Assembly (NCBI RefSeq): GCF_014648655.1
Contig: NZ_BMRN01000009.1
Span: forward strand, 186,001 to 250,000
Reading direction: 5' to 3'
DNA: 64,000 bases
From: Streptomyces atratus
GTDB taxonomy: Bacteria > Actinomycetota > Actinomycetes > Streptomycetales > Streptomycetaceae
Of the stretch, positions 19,200 to 27,652 are shown piece by piece. Position 1 is the stretch's first letter; the number at the start of each line of letters is the position of its first letter. The translations under genes and the position numbers were made by a program. The notes beneath the pieces were generated by a model. That model was not told the DNA's origin. It was given only the letters and a program-made list of their open reading frames with translations, and searched no databases.

Positions 19200-20930
19200 G
19201 TGACGACGACGGGCACAACAGGGGCAGCCGAGGAAGAGGAGGCGTACGCGAACGAGCTTCCGGTCCGGGCGAAGGAACCGGGAAACGTCGTCATCAAGTG
19301 GCTGACCACCACCGATCACAAGACGATCGGCACGCTGTACCTGCTCACATCGTTCGCTTTCTTCATCGTCGGCGGTGTACTGGCCCTGGTCATGCGCGCC
19401 GAGCTGGCCCGTCCCGGGATCCAGATCCTTTCGAACGAGCAGTTCAACCAGGCGTTCACGATCCACGGCACGATCATGCTGCTGATGTTCGCGACGCCGC
19501 TGTTCGCCGGATTCACGAACTGGATCATGCCGCTGCAGATCGGCGCGCCCGATGTGGCGTTCCCGCGGCTGAACATGTTCGCGTACTGGCTGTACCTTTT
19601 CGGCTCGATCATCGTACTGGCCGGCTTCCTCACCCCGAGCGGCGCGGCCGACTTCGGCTGGTTCGCCTATTCCCCGCTGACCGACGCGGTCCGCTCGCCG
19701 GGCATCGGCAGCGACTTGTGGATCATGGGTCTGGCCTTCTCCGGCTTCGGCACGATCCTCGGCTCGGTCAACTTCATCACCACGATCATCTGCATGCGCG
19801 CCCCCGGCATGACGATGTTCCGCATGCCGATCTTCGTCTGGAACGTCCTGCTCACCGCTGTGCTGGTCCTGCTGGCCTTCCCGGTCCTCGCGGCGGCCCT
19901 GCTGGTGCTGGAGGCGGACCGCAAGTTCGGTGCGCACGTCTTCGACGCGGCCAACGGCGGCGCGCTGCTCTGGCAGCACCTCTTCTGGTTCTTCGGTCAC
20001 CCGGAGGTGTACATCATCGCGCTGCCGTTCTTCGGGATCGTCAGTGAGATCATTCCGGTCTTCAGCCGGAAGCCGATCTTCGGCTACATCGGCCTGATCA
20101 GCGCGACGATCGCGATCGCAGGCCTCTCGGCGACCGTGTGGGCGCACCACATGTACGTCACCGGCGGTGTGCTGTTGCCGTTCTTCTCGTTCATGACCTT
20201 CCTCATCGCGGTACCGACCGGTGTGAAGTTTTTCAACTGGATCGGCACGATGTGGAAGGGATCGTTGTCCTTCGAGACGCCGATGCTCTGGTCGATCGGC
20301 TTCCTGGTCACCTTCCTCTTCGGTGGTCTGACCGGTGTGATCCTGGCGTCGCCTCCACTGGACTTCCACGTCTCGGACTCGTACTTCGTCGTCGCGCACT
20401 TCCACTACGTCGTCTTCGGCACCGTGGTCTTCGCGATGTTCGCCGGATTCCACTTCTGGTGGCCGAAGTTCACCGGCAAGATCCTGGACGAACGGCTCGG
20501 CAAGATCACCTTCTGGACGCTGTTCGTGGGCTTCCACGGCACGTTCCTGGTGCAGCACTGGCTGGGTGCCGAGGGCATGCCGCGTCGTTACGCGGACTAC
20601 CTCGCCGTCGACGGCTTCACCGCGCTCAACACGATCTCGACGATCTCCTCGTTCCTGCTCGGCCTGTCGATGCTGCCGTTCCTCTACAACGTGTGGAAGA
20701 CCGCGAAGTACGGCAAGAACGTAGGGGTCGACGACCCTTGGGGCTACGGTCGTTCGCTGGAGTGGGCGACCTCCTGCCCGCCACCGCGGCACAACTTCCT
20801 CACGATGCCGCGGATCCGTTCCGAATCCCCGGCGTTCGACCTGCACCACCCCTCGGTGCGCTCCCTCGACGAAGGCCTCAACCATCCCGGCACCGGGACG
20901 ACGTGGACCCCGGGGGACAGGCAGGCGTGA
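19200..20930 (+). CDS. ctaD: cytochrome c oxidase subunit I
   Basis: A 576-residue haem-copper oxidase catalytic subunit with twelve membrane helices. Haem and copper ligands are all visible: FTIHGTIMLLM (haem a His), HLFWFFGHPEVYIIAL (CuB His and the cross-linked Tyr), VWAHHMYV (two CuB His) and VAHFHYVVFG (haem a3 and haem a His). GTG 19200 is preceded by AAGGAG; upstream in-frame sequence is not family-like. It is not accompanied by ctaC, ctaE or the bc1 genes, so it is probably a second, accessory copy that borrows subunits from the main aa3 operon. It overlaps the next gene by GTGA. Confidence 0.95.
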   Translation: MTTTGTTGAAEEEEAYANELPVRAKEPGNVVIKWLTTTDHKTIGTLYLLTSFAFFIVGGVLALVMRAELARPGIQILSNEQFNQAFTIHGTIMLLMFATPLFAGFTNWIMPLQIGAPDVAFPRLNMFAYWLYLFGSIIVLAGFLTPSGAADFGWFAYSPLTDAVRSPGIGSDLWIMGLAFSGFGTILGSVNFITTIICMRAPGMTMFRMPIFVWNVLLTAVLVLLAFPVLAAALLVLEADRKFGAHVFDAANGGALLWQHLFWFFGHPEVYIIALPFFGIVSEIIPVFSRKPIFGYIGLISATIAIAGLSATVWAHHMYVTGGVLLPFFSFMTFLIAVPTGVKFFNWIGTMWKGSLSFETPMLWSIGFLVTFLFGGLTGVILASPPLDFHVSDSYFVVAHFHYVVFGTVVFAMFAGFHFWWPKFTGKILDERLGKITFWTLFVGFHGTFLVQHWLGAEGMPRRYADYLAVDGFTALNTISTISSFLLGLSMLPFLYNVWKTAKYGKNVGVDDPWGYGRSLEWATSCPPPRHNFLTMPRIRSESPAFDLHHPSVRSLDEGLNHPGTGTTWTPGDRQA

Positions 20931-21301
20931 GCACCGCGGCGACGGGAGAGGAAGATCGAGTGGACCCCGACAAGGACAGTGCCCGCGGTCTGGCACAACT
21001 GGAGGGCTATCTGCTGTGGAACGCCGAGGTCGAGGAGGCGCGACGACAGGCCGGCCGCTTCACCGACGAGCTGCCCTGGCTCACCACGGCACAGCGCGAG
21101 GACGTGGAACGGGTCTACACCGCGGATCGCCTCGCCACGTCGCGGGCCATGCTCTGCCGTGTCGCCGCCCGCGCCATCGGACTGCGCGGCGAATACGAGG
21201 CGCGCTACCGCAGGCTCAAGGCACGCTGCGTGGCCGCCGGTGTCGTGCTCGTGGGCGCGGTCGGCGGCACCTGCACGGCCGTCACTTTCCTGGCCCGCTG
21301 A
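20927..21301 (+). CDS. small membrane-anchored protein coupled to ctaD
   Basis: A 124-residue protein with a soluble charged N-terminal helix region (ARGLAQLEGYLLWNAEVEEA, LPWLTTAQREDVERVYTADR) and one C-terminal transmembrane segment (CVAAGVVLVGAVGGTCTAVT). GTG 20927 overlaps the ctaD stop (GTGA), so it is translationally coupled. No family is recognised. Position and topology suggest an assembly or accessory factor for this oxidase copy, by inference only. Confidence 0.75.
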   Translation: MSTAATGEEDRVDPDKDSARGLAQLEGYLLWNAEVEEARRQAGRFTDELPWLTTAQREDVERVYTADRLATSRAMLCRVAARAIGLRGEYEARYRRLKARCVAAGVVLVGAVGGTCTAVTFLAR

Positions 21302-21433
21302 CGCGGTGGTGTCGTCCGTCCGCTGTCCCCAGCAGGCGAAGTCGGATGCGGCTCGCAAAGATGTGACGTGACGGGCGCGTGCGACGGGGCAGGCGAACGG
21401 ACGACCGTGCGGGGCCGAGAAGGGACGAACACT

Positions 21434-22795
21434 GTGGCACGACCCAGGATTCTCGTTGTCGGCGCCGGATTCGCCGGGGTGGAGTGCGTACGCCGTCTGG
21501 AGCGCGGGCTGATCCCCGGCGAGGCTGAGATCGCGCTCGTCGCCCCGTTCTCGTACCAGCTCTACCTGCCCCTGCTGCCACAGGTGGCGGCAGGGGTGCT
21601 CACCCCGCAATCGGTCGCGGTGTCGCTGCGCCGCAGTCGCAAGCACCGCACCCGGATCATCCCGGGCGGGGCCATCGGAGTGGACCCCAAGGCGAAGATC
21701 TGCGTCATTCGCAAGATCACCGACGAGGTCGTCTACGAGCCCTACGACTACATCGTGCTCAGCCCCGGGAGCGTCACCCGTACCTTCGACATCCCCGGCC
21801 TGCTCGACAACGCCCGGGGTATGAAGACGCTGGCCGAGGCGGCGTACGTGCGTGACCACGTGATCGCTCAGCTCGATCTCGCGGATGCCAGCCACGACGA
21901 GAACGAGCGGGCTTCGCGCCTGCAGTTCGTGGTGGTCGGCGGCGGGTACGCGGGCACCGAGACGGCAGCCTGTCTGCAGCGCCTCACCACAAACGCGGTC
22001 AGGCACTACCCGCGGCTCGACCCGAAGCTGATCAAGTGGCATCTCATCGACATCGCCCCGAAGCTGATGCCCGAACTGGGGGACAAGCTCGGCCGGAGCG
22101 CCCTGGAGGTGCTGCGCGCACGAGGCATCGAGGTGTCACTCGGAGTCTCGGTCGCCGAGGCCGGGCGGGAGAAGGTGACCTTCACCGATGGCCGGGTGGT
22201 GCCCTGCCGCACACTGATCTGGACGGCGGGTGTCACCGCGAGTCCGCTGGTCGCCACATTCGAGGCGGAGACCGTACGCGGCCGCCTAGCGGTGACGCCC
22301 GAGATGAGGCTGCCGGGCTTCGACGGCATCTTCGCGCTCGGCGACGCCGCGGCCGTACCGGACCTGAGCAAGGGCGACGGGGCGGTCTGCCCGCCCACCG
22401 CGCAGCACGCCATGCGCCAGGGCCGCAGGCTCGCCGACAACCTCATCGCCACGCTGCGGCACCAGCCGTTGAAGCCGTACGTCCACAAGGATCTCGGTCT
22501 TGTCGTGGACCTCGGCGGCAAGGACGCGGTCTCCAAGCCGATCGGCATCGAGATGCACGGAATCGTCGCGCAGGCCGTCGCCCGTGGCTACCACTGGTCC
22601 GCGCTGCGGACCAATGTGGCCAAGGCGCGGGTCATGACCAACTGGATGCTCAACGCCATCGCGGGCGACGACTTCGTACGCACCGGCTTCCAGTCCCGGA
22701 ACCCGGCCAAACTGCGCGACTTCGAGTACACGGACTCCTACCTCACACCGGCGCAGGTCCGCGAGCACACCGCCGCGCTGCACACCGGTACCTGA
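21434..22795 (+). CDS. ndh: type II NADH dehydrogenase (NAD(P)/FAD-dependent oxidoreductase)
   Basis: A 453-residue NDH-2-like flavoprotein, expected to pass electrons from NADH to menaquinone at the inner face of the membrane without pumping protons. FAD motif ILVVGAGFAGVECVRRL is at residues 6-22, FSYQLYLPLLPQVAAG follows, NAD motif FVVVGGGYAGTETAACL is at about 165-181, and GIFALGDAAAVPD binds FAD. The C-terminal region carries the quinone/membrane segment (HWSALRTNVAKARVMTNWML). GTG 21434 is chosen with AGGGA upstream; an in-frame GTG at 21368 would add 22 non-conserved residues. With ctaD it could form a non-coupled respiratory branch. Confidence 0.9.
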   Translation: MARPRILVVGAGFAGVECVRRLERGLIPGEAEIALVAPFSYQLYLPLLPQVAAGVLTPQSVAVSLRRSRKHRTRIIPGGAIGVDPKAKICVIRKITDEVVYEPYDYIVLSPGSVTRTFDIPGLLDNARGMKTLAEAAYVRDHVIAQLDLADASHDENERASRLQFVVVGGGYAGTETAACLQRLTTNAVRHYPRLDPKLIKWHLIDIAPKLMPELGDKLGRSALEVLRARGIEVSLGVSVAEAGREKVTFTDGRVVPCRTLIWTAGVTASPLVATFEAETVRGRLAVTPEMRLPGFDGIFALGDAAAVPDLSKGDGAVCPPTAQHAMRQGRRLADNLIATLRHQPLKPYVHKDLGLVVDLGGKDAVSKPIGIEMHGIVAQAVARGYHWSALRTNVAKARVMTNWMLNAIAGDDFVRTGFQSRNPAKLRDFEYTDSYLTPAQVREHTAALHTGT

Positions 22796-22805
22796 CCTCG
22801 TACAA

Positions 22806-22990
22806 CTCGGAAAGAAAGGCTCCCCGGCGCGCGAGGCGGCGAGGAACGCGGAGACGACCTTGCGCTTCAGGGCCACGTCGGCCCCGGGGTCCGGGGCCCT
22901 GCCCTGAACGCGTCGGCGCGCCCGGCCGGCGAGCTGTCCGGTCGGGGCCGGGGTGCGCTGCACGACGGGCGCGATCTCGTCGAAGGGTTG
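22806..22990 (-). pseudogene. ECF41-type (SigJ-like) sigma factor remnant
   Basis: The minus strand reads PFDEIAPVVQRTPAPTGQLA, then ARRRVQG and KRKVVSAFLAASRAGE. In ECF41/SigJ sigma factors the region-4 recognition helix (F-x-E-I-A-x-V-V-x-R-T-P) is followed by ARRRV and the start of the SnoaL-like C-terminal extension (R-x-V-V-x-A-F-L-A-A-x-R). Only this bridge remains. Nothing of region 2 or of the SnoaL domain is found on either side, so it is a deletion remnant. Confidence 0.6.
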
Positions 22991-23098
22991 TGACCGATGC
23001 CGGGCGGCGACAGGCCGCCGGTTCGCCCCGGGCGTCCGAGGTGTGGGCAGGGGCCGCTGTTCCGGAGGCCCTTGCCCCACACAAGCGGGCCGGTCGAA

Positions 23099-24097
23099 TC
23101 AGCTGTTGCTCTCGTGCCCGGCCGTCAGCCCCGGGTCCCGTTCCACCACCGGGTCCAGGATGTCGTCGATGCCCTTCAGTAGCTCCGCGTCGAGCGTCAC
23201 ACCCGCCGCCCCGACGTTCTCCGCCACCTGCTCGGGCCGGGAGGCGCCGATGATCGCGGCGGAGACGTTGGAGTTCTGCAGCACCCAGGCGACCGCGAGC
23301 TGGGCAAGACTCAGACCGGCCTGGTCGGCGAGCGGCCGCAGCCGCTGGACACGCTCCAGCACGTCGTCACGGAGCCAGCCGGCGACCATGTTCGCGCCGC
23401 CCTTGTCGTCCGTCGCCCGAGAGCCGGCCGGGAGCGGCGCACCGGGCTTGTACTTGCCCGTGAGGGCGCCCTGAGCGATCGGTGACCAGACGATCTGACC
23501 GATGCCCAACTCCTCGGACGCCGGCACCACTTCGCCTTCGATGACCCGCCACAGCGCCGAGTACTGCGGCTGGTTGGAGATCAGCGGCACCTGCAGTTCG
23601 CGGGCCAGCCCATGTGCGGCGCGGAGCTGGTCGGCCGTCCATTCCGAAACACCGATGTAGAGGGCCTTGCCGGAGCGGACGACGTCGGCGAATGCCTCCA
23701 TGGTCTCTTCCAGCGGGGTCGAGTGGTCATAGCGGTGCGCCTGGTAGAGGTCCACGTAATCGGTCTGCAGGCGGCGCAACGAGTGGTCGATGGACTCCAT
23801 GATGTGCTTGCGGCCGAGCCCCCGGTCGTTGTGCCCGGGACCGGTCGGGAAGTAGACCTTGGTGAACACCTCGAGTCCGTCGCGGCGCTCGTTCTTGAGC
23901 GCCCGGCCCAGGACGGCTTCGGCCCGCGTTTCGGCGTAGACGTCCGCCGTGTCGAAGGTGGTGATCCCGGCGTCGAGGGCGGCGCGGATACAGGCGACCG
24001 CTGCGTCCTCCTCCACCTGGGAGCCGTGGGTGAGCCAATTTCCGTAGGCGATCTCACTGATGGTCAGACCGCTGCGGCCGAGTCGGCGGAATTCCAT
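23099..24097 (-). CDS. aldo/keto reductase
   Basis: A 332-residue TIM-barrel NADPH-dependent oxidoreductase of the AKR family, closest in feel to the voltage-gated-K+-channel beta-subunit-like/YghZ group. The catalytic tetrad can be placed in ITTFDTADVYAE (Asp, Tyr), VFTKVYF (Lys) and LYQAHRYD (His). The cofactor end has VSAAIIGASRPEQVAENV. ATG 24097 has GGAGAG nine bases upstream. It is a single gene. The substrate is unknown; generic aldehyde detoxification is the conservative reading. Confidence 0.93.
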   Translation of the reverse strand: MEFRRLGRSGLTISEIAYGNWLTHGSQVEEDAAVACIRAALDAGITTFDTADVYAETRAEAVLGRALKNERRDGLEVFTKVYFPTGPGHNDRGLGRKHIMESIDHSLRRLQTDYVDLYQAHRYDHSTPLEETMEAFADVVRSGKALYIGVSEWTADQLRAAHGLARELQVPLISNQPQYSALWRVIEGEVVPASEELGIGQIVWSPIAQGALTGKYKPGAPLPAGSRATDDKGGANMVAGWLRDDVLERVQRLRPLADQAGLSLAQLAVAWVLQNSNVSAAIIGASRPEQVAENVGAAGVTLDAELLKGIDDILDPVVERDPGLTAGHESNS

Positions 24098-24182
24098 GTG
24101 CCTGCTCTCCCTGTGCTCGTGAGGGACGGATCGTGCAAGGGCGGTCCATGCTATTGCGCCGTCCGGCGCGGCTCGGGCAGGC

Positions 24183-25322
24183 TCAGGTATCCGCGAGGGT
24201 GCGGTGGACCGTACGGAGGAATGCCGCGTTGTCCGGAGTGTGCCGGATCCGGTCCAGCAGTGTTTCGAGCGCCGTCTGCGGGCCCCGGGAGTGCAGCGCG
24301 CGGCGCAGTCCGCGCACCACCCGCAACTCGGCTTCCTGGACGAGGAGTTCATCGCGCCGGGTGCCGGACGCCTGGATGTTCACGGCCGGGTAGGTGCGCC
24401 TGTCCGCCAGCGTGCGGTCGAGCCGGAGTTCCATGTTGCCGGTGCTCTTCAACTCTTCGAAGAAGTAGTCGTCGGCGCGGGAGCCGGTCTCCACCAGCGC
24501 GGTGGCCAGGATGGTGAGGGAGCCGCCCTCCTCGGTGAGTCGTGCGGCACCGAAGAGCCGCTTGGGGCCGAGCAGGGCAGCCGCGTCGACGCCGCCGCTC
24601 AGGGTGCGTCCGCCCGCGGCTGACGCGTTGTTGTGGGCGCGGCACAGCCTGGTGAGGGAGTCCAGCAGGATGACGACGTCCTGGCCCTGTTCCACCAGAC
24701 GCTTGGCGCGTTCGACCGCGAGTTCGGCGAGCGCGATGTGTTCCTTCGCGGGCCGGTCGAACGTCGAGGAGAGAACCTCGCCCCGTACGGACCGGCGCAT
24801 GTCCGTGACCTCCTCCGGGCGTTCGTCGAGCAGCACCACCATCAGATGGCACTCGGGGTGGTTGGCGGCGACGGCCGCCGCGATCTGCTGCAGCAGCACG
24901 GTTTTGCCGGTCCTGGGCGGTGCGACGACGAGTCCGCGCTGCCCCTTGGCGATCGGGGAGACCAGGTCGACGAGACGCATGGCCGGACTGCCGGACGGTG
25001 TTTCCAGACGCAGCCGACGCCGGGGGTGGAGCGGGGTGAGGTCGCGGAAGTGGGGCCGGCCGCGCAGCGCCTGCGGCGAGCGGCCGTTGACCCGTACGAC
25101 CCCGGACAGGGTGCGGGGCCGGTCGCAGGAGCCTTCGACGACATCGCCCTTGCGCAGGCCGTGGCGGCGGATCAGGGCGGGGGAGACCTGTACGTCGCCG
25201 GGGGAGGGGTGGCCGCCACGGACGCGCAGTGCGCCGTTCCCCTGGTGCGTGATGTCGAGGACACCGGCGGCCTCGGTGGGCAATTCCTGCTGAGCAACGG
25301 GGTGTTCGAGGGTGCTGGTCAT
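24183..25322 (-). CDS. rho: transcription termination factor Rho, short paralogue
   Basis: A 379-residue Rho. The RNA-binding cold-shock-like domain lies at about residues 16-75 (GVLDITHQGNGALRV...). The P-loop VVAPPRTGKT is at about 132-141, LLDERPEEVTDMRR includes the catalytic acidic region, Walker B is VVILLDSLTRL, and the Q- and R-loops (GGVDAAALLGPKRLFGAARL, LKSTGNMEL) are intact. It lacks the long N-terminal Arg/Asp-rich insertion of the main actinobacterial Rho (usually above 600 residues), so this is probably a second, compact copy. P-loop Ala-Gly of the usual APPKAGKT is replaced by Arg-Thr-Gly. The leader is unusually pyrimidine-rich (see 25323-25500). Confidence 0.93.
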   Translation of the reverse strand: MTSTLEHPVAQQELPTEAAGVLDITHQGNGALRVRGGHPSPGDVQVSPALIRRHGLRKGDVVEGSCDRPRTLSGVVRVNGRSPQALRGRPHFRDLTPLHPRRRLRLETPSGSPAMRLVDLVSPIAKGQRGLVVAPPRTGKTVLLQQIAAAVAANHPECHLMVVLLDERPEEVTDMRRSVRGEVLSSTFDRPAKEHIALAELAVERAKRLVEQGQDVVILLDSLTRLCRAHNNASAAGGRTLSGGVDAAALLGPKRLFGAARLTEEGGSLTILATALVETGSRADDYFFEELKSTGNMELRLDRTLADRRTYPAVNIQASGTRRDELLVQEAELRVVRGLRRALHSRGPQTALETLLDRIRHTPDNAAFLRTVHRTLADT

Positions 25323-25686
25323 ACGGGTGGTCCTTTCGCGGACATGGCGAATGAAGGGGCCCGGTCGGCATGGGGGCGGAAGAGATCACGCCCCGGACGC
25401 CGGGCAGGAAAGCCCGGACGGGGGGAAGCCCGTACCGGACAGGAAGAAGTGGTGCGGGAAAGCTGGATCACCGGTCAGGAAAGGACTGGCACAGCAGCTC
25501 TACGAGAGTGAATCGGCACCGGCGCCTCGAAACGAGGCGTACACAAGTACCAACCGCACCGTACCACGGCGCACCGGCCACGGCTGCGATATCCGGTTGC
25601 CGCGGCGCTCGCGGAGTGATGTGGTTCTCCGGGCCGCACGCCCGCTCACCCGTCCTGACCGGCGCCCTCGGCGCGGAGGAGTCATC
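25323..25686 (-). promoter_or_regulatory. rho leader region, pyrimidine-rich, and divergent promoter
   Basis: About 360 gene-free bases between rho and the divergent acetyltransferase gene. In the rho sense direction the 150 bases before the start carry repeated C/U-rich blocks (CTTTCC, CTTTCCC, CTTCTTCC, CTTCCCCCC, CTTTCC; plus-strand 25400-25500). Such G-poor spacing resembles a rut-like loading site. A TTGGTAC...TGTGTACG stretch near 25535-25560 may hold the promoter. Autogenous attenuation by Rho is an inference. Confidence 0.4.
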
Positions 25687-26568
25687 TTGTCGATACGCAT
25701 CACCGCACTGACCGACCCCGACCGTGCCGGCGCGAGCCACCGGCTGGTGTGGCTGGCGTCCGACCCCGCGGGCAGCCCCGTCGGCTCGGCGTTCCTGCGC
25801 GTCTTCACCCGTGAGGGCCAGGACCATCTCGCCGAACTGGAACTCCACGTCCACCCGGCGGAGCGCCGCAACGGCATCGGCTCACAGCTGCTGGACGCGG
25901 CCGTCGCCGGTGCCCGCGAGGAGGGCCGACGCAGCGTCATCGCACAGGTCGAGGCCGGTTCCTCCGGCGATCATTTTCTGCGGGCCAAGGGGCTGCGCAA
26001 GGTCCTCACCCTGACGTACGCCCGCCTACCGCTGGCGAAGGCCGACACCGGTGCTCTCCGCGGGATCGTCGGACAGCCGCACCCGGGCTACCGGCTGGTG
26101 GCCTGGGACGGCGCCGTACCGCACGACCTCGAGGCGACGTTCACCGGATCGCGCCGCGCCATGGACGACATGCCCATGGACGACACCGACTACGGCACGG
26201 TCGTCTGGGACGTGGACCGGGTCCGGGCCGCCGCAGCTGCCGTCGCGGCACGCGGCGAGCTGCTCCACACCGTTGCAGCCGTCGCCGAGTCCGACTCCAC
26301 GATCGCGGGCTTCACCGAACTGGTCGTCCCGGGCGACGGAAAGGGCGACGGCCTGCACTACGGCACCGGAGTCCTCCCTGAACACCGGGGGCACGGCCTC
26401 GCACGGTGGATGAAGGCGCAGTCCATCCTGCAGGCCCGTGAACGCCACCCCGCCCTCGACGGGCTGCTGGCGGACACCGCGGACAGCAACACGTACATGC
26501 GGAGCGTCAACGACGCGCTCGGCTACGAGCCGACTCACAAGTCGGTCGAGTACCAGCTCGATCTGTAG
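25687..26568 (+). CDS. GNAT-family N-acetyltransferase with two acetyltransferase domains
   Basis: A 293-residue tandem GNAT protein. Domain 1 (about 10-110) has LELHVHPAERRNGIGSQLLD, the acetyl-CoA pyrophosphate loop R-x-x-G-x-G/S. Domain 2 (about 140-290) has GTGVLPEHRGHGLARWMK with the same loop and ends SVNDALGYEPTHKSVEY, the typical beta6-beta7 end. The second domain resembles mycothiol-synthase-like or Eis-like tandem GNATs in layout, but the substrate is unknown. The start is TTG 25687, supported by GGAGGAG five bases upstream. It is transcribed divergently from rho. Confidence 0.88.
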   Translation: MSIRITALTDPDRAGASHRLVWLASDPAGSPVGSAFLRVFTREGQDHLAELELHVHPAERRNGIGSQLLDAAVAGAREEGRRSVIAQVEAGSSGDHFLRAKGLRKVLTLTYARLPLAKADTGALRGIVGQPHPGYRLVAWDGAVPHDLEATFTGSRRAMDDMPMDDTDYGTVVWDVDRVRAAAAAVAARGELLHTVAAVAESDSTIAGFTELVVPGDGKGDGLHYGTGVLPEHRGHGLARWMKAQSILQARERHPALDGLLADTADSNTYMRSVNDALGYEPTHKSVEYQLDL

Positions 26569-26620
26569 CTCCTGTCGTCGAACTGCCGTCGTCGCGCGAA
26601 GGGCGCCCGCGCGTCGCCCG

Positions 26621-27640
26621 TCACCCCCCAGGGGCACCGCCCTCTGCCGACGGGGCCGTGCCCCGGAACGCCCCCAGGATCTGCTCGGCCGCCAGTGTGG
26701 CCGTCAACTCGCCGTCCCGTACCCGCTGTTCGAGCTCCGGAGTGAGCGCGCGCACCTCCGGATGGCCGTGCAGGCTCTCCAGCAGCTCGTCCCGCACCAT
26801 CGTCCAGGTCCAGTCGACCTGTTGGTCACGCCGTTTCGCGGCGAGCCGGCCGGTCGATCCGAGGAGCGCACGGTGCTGCTCCAGCCGCTCCCACAGCGTG
26901 TCGAGACCGGTCGACTCCCGGGCGCTGCAGGTGAGGACCGGAGGCGTCCAGGCCGCGTCGACCGGGTGCATCAGCCGCAGTGCGCCCGCCAGTTCGCGCG
27001 CGGCCGCTCGTGCGTCGCGTTCGTGCGGGCCGTCCGCCTTGTTGACCGCGATGGCATCCGCCAACTCCAGGACGCCCTTCTTGATGCCCTGGAGCTGATC
27101 GCCGGTACGGGCCAGGGTCAGCAGCAGAAACGTGTCGACCATATTGGCCACCGCCGTCTCCGACTGGCCGACGCCGACCGTCTCCACCAGCACCACGTCG
27201 TACCCCGCGGCCTCCATCACCACGATGGACTCCCGGGTCGCCTTGGCCACCCCGCCGAGCGTCCCGGCGGTCGGAGAGGGACGTACGAACGCCGCGGGGT
27301 CCACCGCGAGGCGCTCCATCCTGGTCTTGTCGCCCAGGATGGAGCCGCCGGTACGGCTGGAGGAGGGATCGACGGCCAGCACCGCGACCCGGTGACCGAG
27401 CCCGGTGAGCATCGTGCCGAGCGCGTCGATGAAGGTGGACTTCCCGACCCCCGGCACGCCGCTGATGCCGATGCGCCGGGCGTTTCCGGAGTGCGGCAGC
27501 AGCTCGCGCAGCAACCGCTGGGCCAGCGCCCGGTGATCGGGGCGAGTGGACTCGACGAGAGTGATCGCGCGCGCGATGTACGCCCGCTTCCCGTCGAGCA
27601 CCCCCTTCACATAGCTGTCGATGTCGATTTTCGGAGGCAT
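26621..27640 (-). CDS. meaB: methylmalonyl-CoA mutase-associated GTPase
   Basis: A 339-residue G3E-family P-loop GTPase that chaperones and protects adenosylcobalamin-dependent methylmalonyl-CoA mutase. Walker A is GISGVPGVGKSTFID at about 58-72, followed by AVDPSSSRTGGSILGDKTRM, the G2 region VETVGVGQSE at about 150, and the base-recognition motif AVNKADG (NKxD) at about 195. The C-terminal dimerisation arm follows. It lies 12 bases downstream of mutB in the same direction, completing a mutA-mutB-meaB unit. Confidence 0.96.
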   Translation of the reverse strand: MPPKIDIDSYVKGVLDGKRAYIARAITLVESTRPDHRALAQRLLRELLPHSGNARRIGISGVPGVGKSTFIDALGTMLTGLGHRVAVLAVDPSSSRTGGSILGDKTRMERLAVDPAAFVRPSPTAGTLGGVAKATRESIVVMEAAGYDVVLVETVGVGQSETAVANMVDTFLLLTLARTGDQLQGIKKGVLELADAIAVNKADGPHERDARAAARELAGALRLMHPVDAAWTPPVLTCSARESTGLDTLWERLEQHRALLGSTGRLAAKRRDQQVDWTWTMVRDELLESLHGHPEVRALTPELEQRVRDGELTATLAAEQILGAFRGTAPSAEGGAPGG

Positions 27641-27652
27641 CGGGTCAGCGGC

